Assembly: GCA_013388745.1 (NCBI GenBank)
Contig: JACAER010000016.1
Coordinates: 1 to 64,000, forward strand
Direction: 5' to 3'
Length of the DNA: 64,000 nt
DNA from: Chloroflexota bacterium
GTDB lineage: Bacteria; Chloroflexota; Anaerolineae; Aggregatilineales; Phototrophicaceae
This document shows positions 1 through 10,625 of the stretch, piece after piece. The position numbers and the translations under genes were made by a program. The notes beneath the pieces were generated by a model, which saw only the letters and a program-made list of their open reading frames with translations, was not told the DNA's origin and did no database searches. Within the stretch, counting starts at the first letter, position 1, and each line of letters opens with the position of its first letter.

Positions 1-1
1 G

Positions 2-184
2 GTCGTTAAGCTCACGAGCGCTGAGGGTACTGCGCTGGTAACGGCGTGGGAGCGTAAGCCGCTGCCAACCACCTCCTCCCTTGTGCCTTCTCCCCGCCAC
101 CCCGCTCCCCACTCTCGTCCTCCCCCTTTTTTTTTGAGTCTTGCTGTCTGCGGAGTCGTTGAAATTGCACCGCGAGTCAGCTAA
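2..184 (+). CDS. 3' end of an ORF entering from the left edge (unknown product)
   Basis: Frame 2 is open from base 2 to TAA at 182-184 (VVKLTSAEGTALVTAWERKPLPTT...); the tail is low complexity, so coding status is uncertain. Confidence 0.25.
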   Translation, partial: VVKLTSAEGTALVTAWERKPLPTTSSLVPSPRHPAPHSRPPPFFLSLAVCGVVEIAPRVS

Positions 185-195
185 ACTCCTTTTCT

Positions 196-498
196 ATGAC
201 AAATAAACCAATCCCTTCTCAACACGCTCCGCATTGGGTCGTTGTGTATGTGGCGCTCGGTATTTCCGAAGCCTATTTGATCGCGAATCGCCTTAAGAGC
301 GAAGGCATTGTCGCCTTTGTGGATCAGGAGCCGGCAGCCGGGGCCTTGGGAATCAATATCGGCCTGGGTGAAATTCGCGTTCTCGTCCATGAGTCCGATT
401 ACGATGCTGCTCTTTTAATCCTAGAGCCTGATGAACCTGACCAATTGCCCTCAGAACGAGACTATATCATCCTCGATGATGACGAAGAAATAGAGTGA
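196..498 (+). CDS. DUF2007-like putative signal-transducing protein
   Basis: Short acidic ORF with the 'V.LGISEAYLIANRLKSEGI.AFV..E' pattern; directly followed by a methyltransferase. Confidence 0.6.
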   Translation: MTNKPIPSQHAPHWVVVYVALGISEAYLIANRLKSEGIVAFVDQEPAAGALGINIGLGEIRVLVHESDYDAALLILEPDEPDQLPSERDYIILDDDEEIE

Positions 499-499
499 T

Positions 500-1396
500 A
501 TGCCTAAACCAGAGTCACGCCCTAAAATCTGCGATTACGAAGGCTCGAATTACCGCACGGACTTTTGGGAAGGGCGCGGACGGCAGTATGAAGACCGCAC
601 CGAGCGCTCGGTCTTGCGCCGCATTTTGCCTGCTGCCGGAAAACGCCTGCTGGAAATCGGCGCCGGCTTCGGGCGTTTGACGCAGGAATACCATATGTAC
701 GAGCAGGTCGTGCTGGTGGATTATTCACTTTCACAGTTGCAGTACGCTCAACAACAGCTTGGACGTTCGCCGCGTTTTGTGTATGTAGCGGCGGATGTGT
801 ACCGGCTGCCGTTCCGCAGCGGTGTTTTTGATGCTGCGACCATGATTCGTGTTATTCATCACATGGCGGATGTGCCTGCCGTGCTTAAAGCCATACACCG
901 CACGCTCGCGCCCAATGCTTTGTTCGTCCTTGAGCACGCCAATAAACGCAACCTGAAGGCTATGCTGCGCTATGCGCTCAAATACCAGCAGTGGAATCCG
1001 TATGATTTGTCTCCGGTGGAGTTTGTGGAGCTGAACTTCGATTTTCACCCGGAGTACATTCGCAGGGAACTGGAAAAGGCGCAGTTCGAGGTTCAAAAAC
1101 AGGTGCCGGTGTCTTTTTTCCGGCTGGGAGCGCTGAAGAACCGAGTGCCGACGGATGTGTTGGTCGCGATGGATAACGTGATGCAGCGCAGCGGGCTATT
1201 GTACGCGCCGAGTGTGTTTGTCGCAGCGCGGGCGGTGGGAGAAACCCCTGACCATACGGGGCAGAATGGGTTGTTTGTGTGCCCGGAGACAGGAGCAGAA
1301 CTGCGACTTGAAGGAGATACGCTGATTTCTGCGGCGAATGGGCAGCGCTGGGCGATCCGTGACGGCATTTATGATTTTAAAGCGCCGCTGGATTAA
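500..1396 (+). CDS. class I SAM-dependent methyltransferase
   Basis: LLEIGAGFGRLT motif I, VRVIHHM, FVLEHANK; Trm112-like C-terminus (CPETGAELRLEGDTLIS). Confidence 0.85.
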   Translation: MPKPESRPKICDYEGSNYRTDFWEGRGRQYEDRTERSVLRRILPAAGKRLLEIGAGFGRLTQEYHMYEQVVLVDYSLSQLQYAQQQLGRSPRFVYVAADVYRLPFRSGVFDAATMIRVIHHMADVPAVLKAIHRTLAPNALFVLEHANKRNLKAMLRYALKYQQWNPYDLSPVEFVELNFDFHPEYIRRELEKAQFEVQKQVPVSFFRLGALKNRVPTDVLVAMDNVMQRSGLLYAPSVFVAARAVGETPDHTGQNGLFVCPETGAELRLEGDTLISAANGQRWAIRDGIYDFKAPLD

Positions 1397-1473
1397 GATG
1401 AATCGATGTTGCGAAATGGTTTGAAGACGACGAAAAATGGGTGCTGCGCGAACGCGATGCGTAGAGCGCCGAC

Positions 1474-2403
1474 TCACAGGTCTTCAAGATGCATTTGCAC
1501 CCAATGATTATAGGCCTGGCTGATCGCCAGCGTTTTTACGCCGGGCGTGCCCGCGCCGATCTGCTGCCCGTCGATTTCGACTACTGCCAGCACGCCGCGG
1601 CTGGAACTGGTGATAAAGGCTTCATCCAAACGGGGCAGATCACGCACATTTACAGCCACTTTACGCAGCGGCAAGATGTGCGGTGCCACTGTGTAGACCA
1701 CCTGTTGGGCGATACCCGGCAGCACCCCCGCGCCGGCAGAGCGCAGTTCGCCCTCTAAAATCGCGTAAAAATTTGAACTCAGGCCTTCCAGAATATGGCC
1801 TTCGGGAGAGAGCAGCAGCGCGGTATAGATGCCGGGCGATAGGCTTTGTTCGATCTGCTTGCGATCATGCAGCCAATTAATCGTTTTGGCTTCGGGATGA
1901 TGGCGCGCGGCGCTGCCCGCCGTGATACAGCGCACCCCGCGCGCTCTGATCTCCGCCGCCAGCGGTGCAAAAGGTTCGAGCGAGAGAATCAACGCCTGCG
2001 GATTCTGGCGTTCGATGGTGATACGAAAACGCACGTCGCCATAACCCGCCTCAGCGATCATCTGGCGCAGCGCCGCCCGCAGCCCCACGCGATCCAGCCG
2101 CAGTTGTATTTGCTCGCGGCGCGCAGAATCTTCAAGACGATCGAGGTGTGCATCGAACTTGAGCACCTGAAAAGTGTTGTAGGTATTCGTGATCGTGTAC
2201 ACGCCGTCATGCGCTTCAAAGGCAGCGGCGGCGGCCAGCGAATCGGCGCTGTAGGACACGGGTTGCAGTCCCTGCGCTGTCAGCAGGCGGATCATACAGG
2301 GCATAGGTATCGTCCCATTCTCAGCATTAAAGCGCATCATAACGTCAGTCACCCTGGCCTGCAATGGCGATTTGCCCCCGCCGGACAGATTCGCTAGAGT
2401 CAT
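1474..2403 (-). CDS. aminotransferase class IV (branched-chain / D-amino-acid type)
   Basis: KTINWL PLP-lysine region, [12 protein letters not shown] and [12 protein letters not shown] motifs; start taken at MTLANL, upstream extension is antisense to gpmA. Confidence 0.85.
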   Translation of the reverse strand: MTLANLSGGGKSPLQARVTDVMMRFNAENGTIPMPCMIRLLTAQGLQPVSYSADSLAAAAAFEAHDGVYTITNTYNTFQVLKFDAHLDRLEDSARREQIQLRLDRVGLRAALRQMIAEAGYGDVRFRITIERQNPQALILSLEPFAPLAAEIRARGVRCITAGSAARHHPEAKTINWLHDRKQIEQSLSPGIYTALLLSPEGHILEGLSSNFYAILEGELRSAGAGVLPGIAQQVVYTVAPHILPLRKVAVNVRDLPRLDEAFITSSSRGVLAVVEIDGQQIGAGTPGVKTLAISQAYNHWVQMHLEDL

Positions 2404-2439
2404 GCCCATCTGTTGACCGATCACAGACGAGGTAAACAC

Positions 2440-3189
2440 ATGACCACAAAAGTTGTACTGCTGCGTCACGGCGAAAGCGTCTGGAACAAGGAAAACCGCT
2501 TCACCGGCTGGACGGATGTTGACCTGAGCGAAAAAGGGCTGGAAGAAGCGAAACGCGCCGGGCGCACGCTGAAACAGGAGGGTTACGTCTTCGACATCGC
2601 CTTTACGTCGGTGCTGAAGCGCGCGATTCGCACATTGTGGCTGGCGCTGGACGAAATGGATCAGATGTGGCTGCCGATACACAATTCGTGGCGGCTGAAC
2701 GAACGGCACTACGGGGCGCTGCAAGGGCTAAACAAAGCGGAAATGGCGGCCAAATTCGGCGACGAACAAGTACTGGTGTGGCGCCGCAGCTATGCCACGC
2801 CACCGCCCGCGCTGGAAAAAAGCGATGAGCGGTATCCCGGCAACGACCCGCGTTATGGCAATCTGGATGAAAAAGACATCCCGCTGACCGAATGCCTGAA
2901 AGACACGGTAGCGCGCTTCCTGCCGTACTGGCATGAAACCATCGCGCCGACAATTCGTTCGGGGAAGCGTGTGATTATCGCGGCGCACGGCAACAGCCTG
3001 CGCGCGCTGGTGAAGTATCTCGACAATATCGCTGATGACGAGATCGTGGAACTGAATATCCCGACGGGGGTGCCGCTGGTGTATGAACTGGATGCGGATC
3101 TGAAGCCGATCACGCATTATTATCTGGGCGACCCGGAAGAGGTGAAAAAGGCCGCCGCTGCTGTCGCCGCCCAGGGCAAGGCGAAGTAA
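2440..3189 (+). CDS. gpmA: 2,3-bisphosphoglycerate-dependent phosphoglycerate mutase
   Basis: [54 protein letters not shown]. Confidence 0.93.
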   Translation: MTTKVVLLRHGESVWNKENRFTGWTDVDLSEKGLEEAKRAGRTLKQEGYVFDIAFTSVLKRAIRTLWLALDEMDQMWLPIHNSWRLNERHYGALQGLNKAEMAAKFGDEQVLVWRRSYATPPPALEKSDERYPGNDPRYGNLDEKDIPLTECLKDTVARFLPYWHETIAPTIRSGKRVIIAAHGNSLRALVKYLDNIADDEIVELNIPTGVPLVYELDADLKPITHYYLGDPEEVKKAAAAVAAQGKAK

Positions 3190-3213
3190 ATCGGGCGTCA
3201 CTGCGCTTAGCCT

Positions 3214-3250
3214 ACTGCCCCCTCAACATGTGTCAGCATGGAGGGGCAGT
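3214..3250. terminator. bidirectional hairpin between convergent genes
   Basis: ACTGCCCCCTC ... GAGGGGCAGT inverted repeat between gpmA (+) and the transglutaminase gene (-). Confidence 0.6.
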
Positions 3251-3254
3251 TTGT

Positions 3255-5369
3255 TTAGCGTTTGCGGACGGACGATTCGAGGCTTTTGAGCACTGTCTCG
3301 TCCAGAATGTCTGTGCTGTAAGCGGCGCTATCGACTGCACGCGCGAGTTCGGCCATTTCGGGAAACGCGGCGGCGTGTTCCTGCACGGTTTGGGTCGGCG
3401 CGCGATACGAACGCAGGCGACGCTGCGCACGGTGATAGAGCGAAAAAACACGGCGGCGCAGTGGATCGCGCTGCCGCATTCGCCGCCAGCGCCCAAACCG
3501 CAGTTTGCCCCAACGCTGCCACAGCCACCACGCAGCGACGATGATCAGACTCGCAGCGAACATGAAAACAAACGACGCGGCGATAGCGCCCAAAAACGAC
3601 AGGCCGGCCTGTGTCATTTCGCCCAGAGGCAGCGACGGCAGTTCGACGCCTTCGAACAGGCTGGAGAACACCCAGCGCTCGACGGGACCAGTTTCCGGGC
3701 TGCCGTTCCAGCCAGGGGTCGGGTCGAACGATACCCAGCCGTGATCGGGAAAATAGACCTCAACCCAGGCGTGCGCATCATTGGCGCGCACTTCGTAGAA
3801 ACCTGTGAATGGGTTGTAATCGCCTGTGCCATAACCGGCCACCAGACGCGCCGGAATGCCCAATGCGCGCAGCATCACAATCATCGCGCTGACATACTGT
3901 TCGCAGACCCCGCGCTGATCCACGAACAAAAACTGGTCTACCGAATCGCTATTAGGCGCTTGCGGCGGCGGGAAGAAGTCGTAAGCATAAGTCGCACGCA
4001 GATAGTCGCGGATGGCGATGATTTGATCGTAGGGGTTAGCGATACCGACTGTGATTTCACGCGCCAGATCGCGCGTGCGCTGCGTGATGCTTTCCGGCAG
4101 TTGTAGGTAGTTGGCGAATTCGCTGTTGGCAAAGCGCTGCCAGCTATCGGACGCATAGACGGCGGCGGCGGCGCGCAGTTCGTCGGGTTCGAAGTCCTGG
4201 CGCAGCGAGACAACGCTGTAGGTCGTCCCCGCGCTGAGCGGGTCGCCCACACGCAGGCCGTCGTAGGCGTCGAAGGCGATTTCGGTAGCGGCGAAAAACA
4301 GCTTCACCGGCTCGCCGCCGACGAACAGCAGATTCGGCAGCGGATAGACGATGTAAAAGGACTGCACAAAGGTGTCGCCGGGCGGATAGTCAATCAGACG
4401 CGGGTAGGCGGGATCGAGCGCAAAATAGTAGCCATTGCCGCGTAGGTAGCGCAGCTCGTCGTTGGATTTTGACCAGGTACGTCCGTTATAGGTGTCGTAG
4501 GCGTGGCTGCGCCAATAGCTGGCCGCTGAACTGCGCACGTACATGACGAGGGTGTCGGTCAGGCCGCCGCGATAGCTCAAATCAAGCTGTGTGTCAAAAC
4601 CGTAGTAGTATTCGCTGCTTCCCGTGGACATGCCTTCGATCTGCACCAGCGGCACGGCGGGATTAATCACCTGCGCGGCGGGGCGATTAGTGATTGGCAA
4701 ACGCAGCGAAATCGGCATGATGAGCGGTGTGGCGGCGAAACGCGGCGTAAAAAGGAAGACCAGCGGCGCGGCGAACGAGAGCAGCAGAGAGAAACGCAGC
4801 AGCCAGCGTACACGCCCGCCGCGCGTGGTTTTTTCGCGCGTGGGGCGCACGACGACGGGATTATCGCGCACGCCGTCTTCGCTTTCTGCCAGCCACAGGA
4901 ACGCCAGCAGGCAGAGCAGATAGACGATGAGCAGGCCGCCGAAAACCAGCGTGCGGCTGAGCGTGGCCGCCACATAAAAGTTAATCAGTCCCAGCCCTAT
5001 GCCGGAATACAGATTCAGGCGGCTGATGAGTTCAAAGCTGACGACGATCATGGTGATCAGCGCGAATTGAATCTGCGGATAGGGCATTCCCCATATCAGT
5101 CCGCCGAACATCCAGCAGATGCCAAGATGAATGCCGACAAAGACGATCAAACGGACGAAACGGCTGGGCTTGACACAAGCGCGATACGAGTAGAGATGCC
5201 CCAGTGCCAGCAGCGGCAGCAGCGGCAGAATCAACAGCCAGAGCTGCGTGACTTCGCCGAGCGCGAACATGCTGATAAGCTGCGCGCCGAAGGCCAGCCG
5301 CCGCAGTGTAAGCGATGTCTCAGGCTTTGAGGGCTTCTTCTGGCGCAGAAAGTTGGGTCGTCCAATCAT
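3255..5369 (-). CDS. TgpA-like membrane transglutaminase-domain protein
   Basis: N-terminal TM helices; transglutaminase core [27 protein letters not shown] / [23 protein letters not shown]. Confidence 0.9.
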   Translation of the reverse strand: MIGRPNFLRQKKPSKPETSLTLRRLAFGAQLISMFALGEVTQLWLLILPLLPLLALGHLYSYRACVKPSRFVRLIVFVGIHLGICWMFGGLIWGMPYPQIQFALITMIVVSFELISRLNLYSGIGLGLINFYVAATLSRTLVFGGLLIVYLLCLLAFLWLAESEDGVRDNPVVVRPTREKTTRGGRVRWLLRFSLLLSFAAPLVFLFTPRFAATPLIMPISLRLPITNRPAAQVINPAVPLVQIEGMSTGSSEYYYGFDTQLDLSYRGGLTDTLVMYVRSSAASYWRSHAYDTYNGRTWSKSNDELRYLRGNGYYFALDPAYPRLIDYPPGDTFVQSFYIVYPLPNLLFVGGEPVKLFFAATEIAFDAYDGLRVGDPLSAGTTYSVVSLRQDFEPDELRAAAAVYASDSWQRFANSEFANYLQLPESITQRTRDLAREITVGIANPYDQIIAIRDYLRATYAYDFFPPPQAPNSDSVDQFLFVDQRGVCEQYVSAMIVMLRALGIPARLVAGYGTGDYNPFTGFYEVRANDAHAWVEVYFPDHGWVSFDPTPGWNGSPETGPVERWVFSSLFEGVELPSLPLGEMTQAGLSFLGAIAASFVFMFAASLIIVAAWWLWQRWGKLRFGRWRRMRQRDPLRRRVFSLYHRAQRRLRSYRAPTQTVQEHAAAFPEMAELARAVDSAAYSTDILDETVLKSLESSVRKR

Positions 5370-6546
5370 GGCTTGTCTCTGTATTGAACTGGATCAGGCG
5401 GGTATCAATCTGGGCGGCGCTGAGCGCTTCGACCAATGGCTGCGCCGAAAGGCCGCCCGCCGGGAACGACTGTGGATTCATCAGCACGGCCAGCAGGCTG
5501 CATCCGCGATAGCGCAGAGCAATCAGGGCAGCGCGCGCGTCATCGTCGGGATACGGCAGCACCGCGGCGACCAGCGAATATACGGCGGCGCGTTCCAGGA
5601 CTGCGTTGAAACGCTGCTTGCCCACTGGCTGAACGCGCGCCAGATATTGCAGCAGCGCGTGCCAGGCCACCGCGCCGCCGGGCGCGGGATAGGTTTCATC
5701 GTCGGCGATGATGTACAGCGGATAATTACGCAGGCGGGCATAGTCGGCAACACTCACAGCGACTTTCACCGCCCATTCGAAGGGCGTATGTTTGCTGTCG
5801 GTCGCAGCATAGGGGTGGGCAAACAGATCGAGCGCCAGCGCCAGCCCCGGCTGCGCTTCGTCGGCGAATTCTTTGCTCATCAACTGGCCGGTGCGCGCCA
5901 GCGAACGCCAGTGAATATGGCGCGGCGAATCGCCGCTGCGGAACGGGCGCACACCGATCACTTCGGAGCCAAGACCACTTTTGGGGCGGGCGCTTTGCTG
6001 GGCGCGCGTGTAATCCAGCAGGCTGAGGTGGCGCAGCGGGCGTACTTCCGGGTACACCAGCACGCGCGTCGGCATGTCCAGCTTGCGCTGACGGCGGAAA
6101 AGGCCGAAGGGCGCGCGGGTGCGCAGCAGCAGCGGCGGAAATGTGTGCAACCCGCGACGATCTACATCTACCGTATAGCTGAATTTGACTGAATCGCCGG
6201 GTGTGATTTCCGGCAGAAAGACCTTCATCTCGCGCTGGGGGCTGTCGGGCGCGGCCAGCGGGCAGGCTTCGGCGGTGCGAATCTGGTAGACACCGGCTTT
6301 GCCCACATTGTTCAGCGTAAGTTCGACGCCGAGACTGTCGCCTTCGTAGACTTCGCCATCTCCAGCGTCCAGTGTGCGTATGCCTGTCAGACGGCGCAGC
6401 GCACGCAGACCGAAAAGCCACGCGGCGATAAGCGTGCCGAGCAGCAGCGCGCTCATGATGTACAGCCAGCCGACCTGCGTCTGGTTGGCGAAAAAGTACA
6501 GCAGCAGCGCGGCAGTCGTTAGCCACAGGGTGCGTTTGGTCGGCAT
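5320..6546 (-). CDS. DUF58 domain-containing protein
   Basis: [29 protein letters not shown] motif; between MoxR and transglutaminase genes. Confidence 0.9.
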   Translation of the reverse strand: MPTKRTLWLTTAALLLYFFANQTQVGWLYIMSALLLGTLIAAWLFGLRALRRLTGIRTLDAGDGEVYEGDSLGVELTLNNVGKAGVYQIRTAEACPLAAPDSPQREMKVFLPEITPGDSVKFSYTVDVDRRGLHTFPPLLLRTRAPFGLFRRQRKLDMPTRVLVYPEVRPLRHLSLLDYTRAQQSARPKSGLGSEVIGVRPFRSGDSPRHIHWRSLARTGQLMSKEFADEAQPGLALALDLFAHPYAATDSKHTPFEWAVKVAVSVADYARLRNYPLYIIADDETYPAPGGAVAWHALLQYLARVQPVGKQRFNAVLERAAVYSLVAAVLPYPDDDARAALIALRYRGCSLLAVLMNPQSFPAGGLSAQPLVEALSAAQIDTRLIQFNTETSHDWTTQLSAPEEALKA

Positions 6547-6567
6547 GATATGCTTTCTCGCGGCGGG

Positions 6568-7530
6568 TTATTCCACAGGGACAGCGACACGCCGCAAAAT
6601 GCTGGCGACGATTTCGCGCGCGCTTTCTGGGCGGCGGTCGCGCGTCAGCAGACGGTGAGCGACAACGGCGGGCGCGGCCTGTTTGATGTCGTCAGGCGTG
6701 ACGAACTGGCGTCCGCGCACCAGCGCTAAGGCCTGCGCGCAGCGCTGCAAGGCGACGCCGCCGCGCGGGCTGAGTCCCACGATCACATCGTTGTGGGTGC
6801 GTGTCTCGCTGGCAAGCTGCACAATATACTCTTTGAGGACCCGCGCCACAGTCACCGCCCGCGCCGATTCCTGCAGTGCCGCGATGTCGTCGAGTTCCAG
6901 CACTGGCTCAAGCTGCGCCAGCGGATCATCGTGTTCTTCGCGCTCCAGAATCGTCACTTCGTCGTCGTATTCGGGATAACCGAGACTCAAAGCGACCAGA
7001 AAGCGGTCTAGCTGTGCTTCTGGCAGTGGGAAGGTGCCGGCCATTTCGATGGGATTCTGCGTGGCGATCAGGAAAAAGGGCAGCGGCAGCGCATAGGTAA
7101 AGCCGTCGCTGGTCACCTGGCCTTCGGCCATGCTTTCGAGCAGGCTGGACTGTGTGCGCGGCGAAGCGCGGTTAATCTCGTCCACCAGCACGATGTTAGC
7201 GAAAATCGGGCCTTTGATGAACTCAAAACGCTGTTCGCGCTGGTTATAGATGGCGCTGCCCGTGATGTCACCCGGCAGCAGATCGGGCGTGCACTGCACA
7301 CGCTTGAAACTGGCGTGCAGCGAACGCGCCAATGCTTTGGCGACGAGCGTTTTGCCGATGCCCGGCACATCTTCCAGCAGGACATGTCCCTGGGCGATAA
7401 ACGCCGCGATAATCAACTCCAGCCGCCCCACGTCGATCACCACCGCCTGACGGATGCTGTGCATCAGCCGCTGGATGTTGTCGCGGTGGCGGGTGCCGGC
7501 GGAAGTATGATTTACATAAAGCTTCTGCAT
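6568..7530 (-). CDS. MoxR-family AAA+ ATPase
   Basis: LLEDVPGIGKT Walker A, LVDEINRASPRTQSSLLESM, ATQNPIEMAGTFPLPEAQLDRF. Confidence 0.95.
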   Translation of the reverse strand: MQKLYVNHTSAGTRHRDNIQRLMHSIRQAVVIDVGRLELIIAAFIAQGHVLLEDVPGIGKTLVAKALARSLHASFKRVQCTPDLLPGDITGSAIYNQREQRFEFIKGPIFANIVLVDEINRASPRTQSSLLESMAEGQVTSDGFTYALPLPFFLIATQNPIEMAGTFPLPEAQLDRFLVALSLGYPEYDDEVTILEREEHDDPLAQLEPVLELDDIAALQESARAVTVARVLKEYIVQLASETRTHNDVIVGLSPRGGVALQRCAQALALVRGRQFVTPDDIKQAAPAVVAHRLLTRDRRPESAREIVASILRRVAVPVE

Positions 7531-7776
7531 GAATTCCCCATCCTTCGTCAGGATACGCTGTTTTCACTCTACAACATAACCTAACACACAAACAATCCAC
7601 CAAACGGGGGAAAATATGAGCAGGCGTTTAACATTGCTTGAGGGCGCGCTGGCAAAGCAGGCGGGCGTGTTTGGTTTACGACACTGTAATTTGCATTTTT
7701 AGATTGAACTTGCCAAACTATGCCGCGCACGGTTCTTTTGTGTGTTCCGAACATGTTTAGGAAGGTCAGCTAGATT

Positions 7777-10176
7777 ATGAGAATCAAATATCGCGTGTTG
7801 TTACTGCTCGTGTTGTTATTGGCGAGCGCGCTTTCGGCTGTCCGCGCGCAGGACGAAATGCCGATGGCCGAGTTTGTCAACGACGAAGGTGGGGTACTCC
7901 AGGTTGCGGGCACCATGCCCGTCAACAACCCCAATTTGCGCACCTTTACCGCGCTGCCGCTGATTCTGCTGGAAGATCAGGGCGGCATGGTGCAGCGTGA
8001 TCGCCTTTTTGTCCCGTCGGCGGAATCACAGGTTTTAGGTCAGTTCATCGACAATTTCTACGATGAAAGCGATAACTCCATCGACTTCCGCCTGAGCCTG
8101 CCGGCGAAGCCGCAGGGCGCAAGCACCGATGTCGATAACGACGGTGAAGAAGACGCCGGCGTGCAGGTGTATCAGGTGGCCTTCTGGGTCAGTCGTTACA
8201 ATGACACCTTCATTGACCGTTACGACTTCGGCGGCTACGGCGGCTGGAGCACCTCCGATTCGAGCGCACGCTTCAGCACTAACCCGGAAACACTGTACGA
8301 AGTCACCGGCGGGCGGCTGTTGGTCTACGCGCCCGATGACCAGCAGGGCTTCCCCGCGGGCTTCGGCGATGACGGGCTGCTGTTCACCGAAGACGATCCG
8401 GTTGTCGGGCTGCCCGCGGGCTTCACGATGGTCGATCTGGACAGCGATCCTTTCACGTTTGATCGCTCCAGTACGGTGACGATGAACACCTACGAAGCGG
8501 AAGAGGTCGTCCCAGATGATTTCTCTGATATGACGTACACCGAAGCGTTCGCGGCGCTGCTGGAAATCGGGCGCAACGAATACGCCTACAACGTCGATAA
8601 GAACATCGATTGGGACGCGCTGGAAGAAGAATTCATGCCGCGCTTTGAAGAAGCCGAAGCCAACGAAGACGCGGAGGCCTATCTGTTCGCGATGTATGAT
8701 TTCGCCTTACGCATCCCCGACGGCCATGTGAGCTTCTTCACCAACAGCAGCACAGTGCTGGAAGACGCGGAGCAGGAACGTATCGGCGGCGGGCTGGGCA
8801 TTGCACTGCGCGAACTGACCGATGGCCGCCTGCTGGTCAATTTCCTGCTGGAAGACAGCCCTGCGGCGGCGGCGGGCATTGAATACGGCGCTGAAATCAC
8901 CGCTATTGACGGTGTGCCGATCGACGAGGCGATTAACGCGGTGCAGAGTGTGAACGCGCCCTACAGCCTGCCTTCGGTCGAACGGCTGGACCAGATTCGC
9001 TTTGTCGTGCGCTTCCCGGTTGATATCGAAGTGGAAGTCAGCTTTATCAATCCCGGTGGAGAAGAAGAAACCGTGACGATGACGACAGTGCCCGAACGTG
9101 CCAGTCTGGGCTTCAGCCGTCAATTCGTTTATGGGCCGCGCCAGACCGTGCCACGCGGCCCGATTGAATACAACTTCATCGCCACCGACGCCGGTTTCTA
9201 CGGCTATGTCGCTGTATACGATTTCTTCGTTAACGAGCGTGTGCTGATCGAAAACTGGGAAACGTTCTTGCGAACCGCTAATCAGTTCGGCGCGGCGGGC
9301 ATCATTATCGACCTGCGCGCTAACAGTGGCGGGTTCGGCGCGTTCTCCAACCGCATGGCCCCCTACCTGTACGAAGAAGAAATCCAGATCGGCTTCGACG
9401 ACGCCTTTAACCGCGACATCGGCGACTTCTTCTACGATGATACGGCGCCCGAACTGCTGCTGCCCCCGCGCGATCCGTCGCTGATCTACACCGGCCCAGT
9501 GGCGATTCTGGTCAGCCCGGCCTGCGCTAGCGCGTGCGAATTTTTCGCCTACTATATGACGCGCGAAGATCGTGCCGCCGTGGTCGGCCAGTACGGCACC
9601 AACGGCATCGCCGGTGGCCGCTACTTCGATATTGCGCTGCCTGAAGACAGCTTTATGTCGCTGCCCACCATCCGCTCCATCGACATGGATGGCAACAGCA
9701 TCATCGAAAGTCAGGGCATCCAGCCGACCGTGCTTGTGCCGATTACTGAAGAAAATATGGCGGTCACTGCTGCCGAGCAAGACCTGGTGTATGACGCGGC
9801 GGTGGCCTATCTCGACGACGTGAACACGCCTGACATCACCATCACCGACGGCGGCAGCATTGCGGTCGGCGATGAGGTCACGGGCGACATCGCCGTCGGC
9901 GAGCGCGTGCAGTATGTGCTGGAGATCACCGAAGATGTGACCGTAGACATCACGCTCGGCGATGAAAGCGGCCAGTTCGACACCTATCTGCGTTTGTATG
10001 ACACCGATGGCAACCTGCTGGCCGAAAACGACGACGCCGAACCCGGCAGAATCTTTAACTCAGCGCTGCTCGGCCTGGAAATTCCGGCAGGCTTCACGCT
10101 GATTATCGAGGTCGGCACCTTTGATGACGCCGGCGAGGGCACATACAACCTGGCTGTCACTGTATCGGGCGGCTAA
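7777..10176 (+). CDS. secreted S41-family peptidase with PDZ-like and C-terminal PPC-like domain
   Basis: Signal peptide; GYVAVYDF, GIIIDLRANSGGFG, VSPACASACEFFAY; C-terminal FDTYLRLYDTDGNLLAENDDA typical of PPC domains. Confidence 0.85.
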   Translation: MRIKYRVLLLLVLLLASALSAVRAQDEMPMAEFVNDEGGVLQVAGTMPVNNPNLRTFTALPLILLEDQGGMVQRDRLFVPSAESQVLGQFIDNFYDESDNSIDFRLSLPAKPQGASTDVDNDGEEDAGVQVYQVAFWVSRYNDTFIDRYDFGGYGGWSTSDSSARFSTNPETLYEVTGGRLLVYAPDDQQGFPAGFGDDGLLFTEDDPVVGLPAGFTMVDLDSDPFTFDRSSTVTMNTYEAEEVVPDDFSDMTYTEAFAALLEIGRNEYAYNVDKNIDWDALEEEFMPRFEEAEANEDAEAYLFAMYDFALRIPDGHVSFFTNSSTVLEDAEQERIGGGLGIALRELTDGRLLVNFLLEDSPAAAAGIEYGAEITAIDGVPIDEAINAVQSVNAPYSLPSVERLDQIRFVVRFPVDIEVEVSFINPGGEEETVTMTTVPERASLGFSRQFVYGPRQTVPRGPIEYNFIATDAGFYGYVAVYDFFVNERVLIENWETFLRTANQFGAAGIIIDLRANSGGFGAFSNRMAPYLYEEEIQIGFDDAFNRDIGDFFYDDTAPELLLPPRDPSLIYTGPVAILVSPACASACEFFAYYMTREDRAAVVGQYGTNGIAGGRYFDIALPEDSFMSLPTIRSIDMDGNSIIESQGIQPTVLVPITEENMAVTAAEQDLVYDAAVAYLDDVNTPDITITDGGSIAVGDEVTGDIAVGERVQYVLEITEDVTVDITLGDESGQFDTYLRLYDTDGNLLAENDDAEPGRIFNSALLGLEIPAGFTLIIEVGTFDDAGEGTYNLAVTVSGG

Positions 10177-10200
10177 CTCCGCAGCGCTTGCATAACTGCT

Positions 10201-10230
10201 TGTGGCGGCTGATGAGGCCGCCACTTTTTT
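10201..10230 (+). terminator. rho-independent terminator
   Basis: GTGGCGGC-tgatgag-GCCGCCAC-TTTTTT. Confidence 0.85.
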
Positions 10231-10241
10231 GCGCCCATCTC

Positions 10242-10270
10242 TTGACAGCGCTGGCAATTATCGCTACCAT
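10242..10270 (+). promoter_or_regulatory. sigma70-type promoter of the trp operon
   Basis: TTGACA (10242-10247), 17-bp spacer, TACCAT (10265-10270), directly upstream of the T-box leader. Confidence 0.7.
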
Positions 10271-10309
10271 CTTCAACAACAATCACATAGAAAAAGCGTC
10301 GATCCAGAA

Positions 10310-10600
10310 GAGTACACGGCGAAACGATGTTCAGAGAGCCTCCGGCTGCTGCGAAGGGGGCACAAACGCCGACGTGGAATGGACTGGGGAGCTGCACGCC
10401 GAACGGCACACACCGTGCTTAGTAGTACGTGCCGGAACGCCTCCGTAATCACAGGCGAACAGTATCGGCCTTGCGCGCCTGTACTGTGCAGAGCGGTCTG
10501 CCCCTGTGGGCAGGCAAACAAGGTGGCACCGCGGGAACCTTTCTCGTCCTTGTCCGGCATTTTTGCTGTGGAGGACAGAAGGGTTTTTTATTTTTCGGTC
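10310..10600 (+). promoter_or_regulatory. T-box leader (tRNA-Trp-sensing transcription attenuator)
   Basis: AGAGAGCC stem-I element (~10333), candidate specifier TGG (10380-10382) in GAATGGAC, T-box motif GGTGGCACCGCGG (10522-10534), then terminator AACCTTTCTCGTCCT/AGGACAGAAGGGTT-TTTTATTTTT, directly upstream of trpE. Confidence 0.9.
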
Positions 10601-10625
10601 AGAAGCGTTCGAGAGGGGTGAGCCT

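Noticed and set aside
7617-7703. 28-codon ORF (MSRRLTLLEGALAKQAGVFGLRHCNLHF)
   Set aside because: Too short, no homology signal or convincing ribosome-binding site; could be chance.
8707-9780. 357-aa minus-strand ORF
   Set aside because: Antisense to the S41 peptidase; no domain support.
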